This document shows, in pieces, positions 63,331-64,000 of a stretch of DNA of 64,000 nucleotides. Where the stretch lies: contig NC_053040.3 of NCBI RefSeq assembly GCF_002575655.3, positions 157,419,148-157,483,147 of the forward strand, read 5' to 3'. A model generated the notes under the pieces. That model worked only from the letters and a program-made list of their open reading frames with translations, did no database searches and was not told the DNA's origin. How positions within the stretch are numbered: the first letter of the stretch is position 1; each line of letters starts with the position of its first letter. The translations under genes were made by a program, and so were the position numbers. Origin of the DNA: Aegilops tauschii subsp. strangulata (Eukaryota > Streptophyta > Magnoliopsida > Poales > Poaceae).

Positions 63331-64000
63331 AATAATGTGTTCTTTGTACTTGTAACAAACCCTATTCTCTATTATTTACATTAGTTAAAAATCAGTTTTT
63401 TTAGATAAAGAAAAAATCAGTTGCTCCCCCGTTCTTAAATATAAACCCATTTTGAGATTTCAACATCCAGAAACAAGAAACCAAGGGGAAACTGAGCGTT
63501 CTCGTAGCTCAGTGTCTGCTGGCCGTCAGATCGTTTCTCTGATGCGATCTGGGCCATCCGACCTCGCGCCCGGATGATCTCGGCCGTCGGAAATTTACCT
63601 GATTGACGTGCGCCGCCCGATATTTCTCGCTATGAGCAGTGCCACTCTCACCCGTGCCACCGCATGTAGTTCATATGCCCCGTCAAGGGCATTTTTGTCA
63701 TTTCGCATGCGGTTATATAAAACAGGAGCACGCCCGTGGAGAGAACCTTAGACCCACGCCCGCACTCGCTCCTCCTCCACCCCTCCCGTGACCACATGCC
63801 GCCGCCATCTCCTTCATCCATCGGCCGCCGCCTTCGCCTACTCCTCCTCCCCTCCCACTCCCGGCAGCGCACAACACGCCGAGGACCTCCCCTTGACCCG
63901 CCTCTTCCTCCCATCCAGCCAGATTCATGGAGCAAAGCCTCTCACGCTCGCTCACGACCCTCAGTTGTGGCTAGGGGTTTGGGTTGGGCATCACCTTCGT
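63331..64000. repeat. Second copy of the 56481-57152 segment, runs off the window
   Basis: Includes the TATA-like GTTATATAAAACAGGAGCAC (about 63713-63732) and the GC-rich leader. It remains alignable to the last base ('gggcatcaccttcgt' against 'gggcatcgccttcgt' at 57138-57152). The ABCG exons may recur beyond the right edge. Confidence 0.8.

Overview
The window is intergenic, transposon-dominated DNA from a large-genome grass, almost certainly a Triticeae (wheat/Aegilops/barley type). The evidence is recognisable rather than searched: Stowaway MITEs with CTCCCTCCG-type ends, an Au-like SINE, an L1-type LINE with a YADD reverse-transcriptase motif, wheat-style LTR ends, and CACTA (En/Spm) ends reading CACTACAAAAAAATACAC. 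All genes are eukaryotic with GT-AG introns. I see no rRNA, tRNA, CRISPR or bacterial operon structure.

Layout. (1) 1-12456 belongs, at least in its right half, to a CACTA element (call it e1) whose left end lies outside the window. It carries an AP2/ERF-like gene with an in-frame stop (1543-2052), a two-exon coiled-coil gene (2272-3067), a GA-rich tract, and a broken TNP1/Transposase_24-like gene (8271-10855). It ends in a GGCCCA-rich subterminal array and TAGTG at 12456. (2) 12457-24512 is a mosaic: the 3' part of one LTR retrotransposon (12457-14489), the 5' LTR and leader of another on the minus strand (about 14890-16282), a ~500-bp tandem repeat, a small gene (17798-18190), a four-exon B3-domain gene with a triplicated exon cassette (18855-21464), a 45-bp minisatellite, another LTR fragment, and a second kind of CACTA end at 24512. 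(3) 24513-25672 is the reverse-transcriptase part of a LINE containing an Au-like SINE.

(4) 25673-55881 is a second CACTA element (e2, 30,209 bp) with both ends in view. It splits the LINE; the LINE resumes at 55882. A second LINE copy at 61755-63330 has the uninterrupted (empty) site. e2 carries, on the minus strand, a second broken copy of the TNP1-like gene (27287-30272). It also carries a coiled-coil ORF, a Pro/Ala-rich ORF, and a plus-strand cluster: a 234-aa coiled-coil gene (45020-45724), a short lysine-rich ORF (46682), and two genes with paired B3-like domains (48041-49314 and 50112-51409). Each transcription unit in the cluster is preceded by a copy of the same promoter-like module. 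The right 4 kb of e2 is almost entirely tandem repeats. No DDE transposase (TNP2/TnpD) is visible, so e2 looks non-autonomous.

(5) 55882-64000 holds the LINE remainder, a GC-rich promoter/leader segment, five exons of an ABCG half-transporter without its ATPase domain (57890-59539), a minus-strand LTR fragment (59654-61754), and then the second copy of the LINE-plus-leader segment, which runs off the right edge.

Main point of interest: e2 and e1 look like recently active, very large CACTA elements. They carry host-type transcription-factor genes (B3, AP2-like), and in e2 a set of neighbouring genes appears to share a duplicated promoter. Splice sites below are read by eye from consensus and from comparison of paralogous copies within the window.
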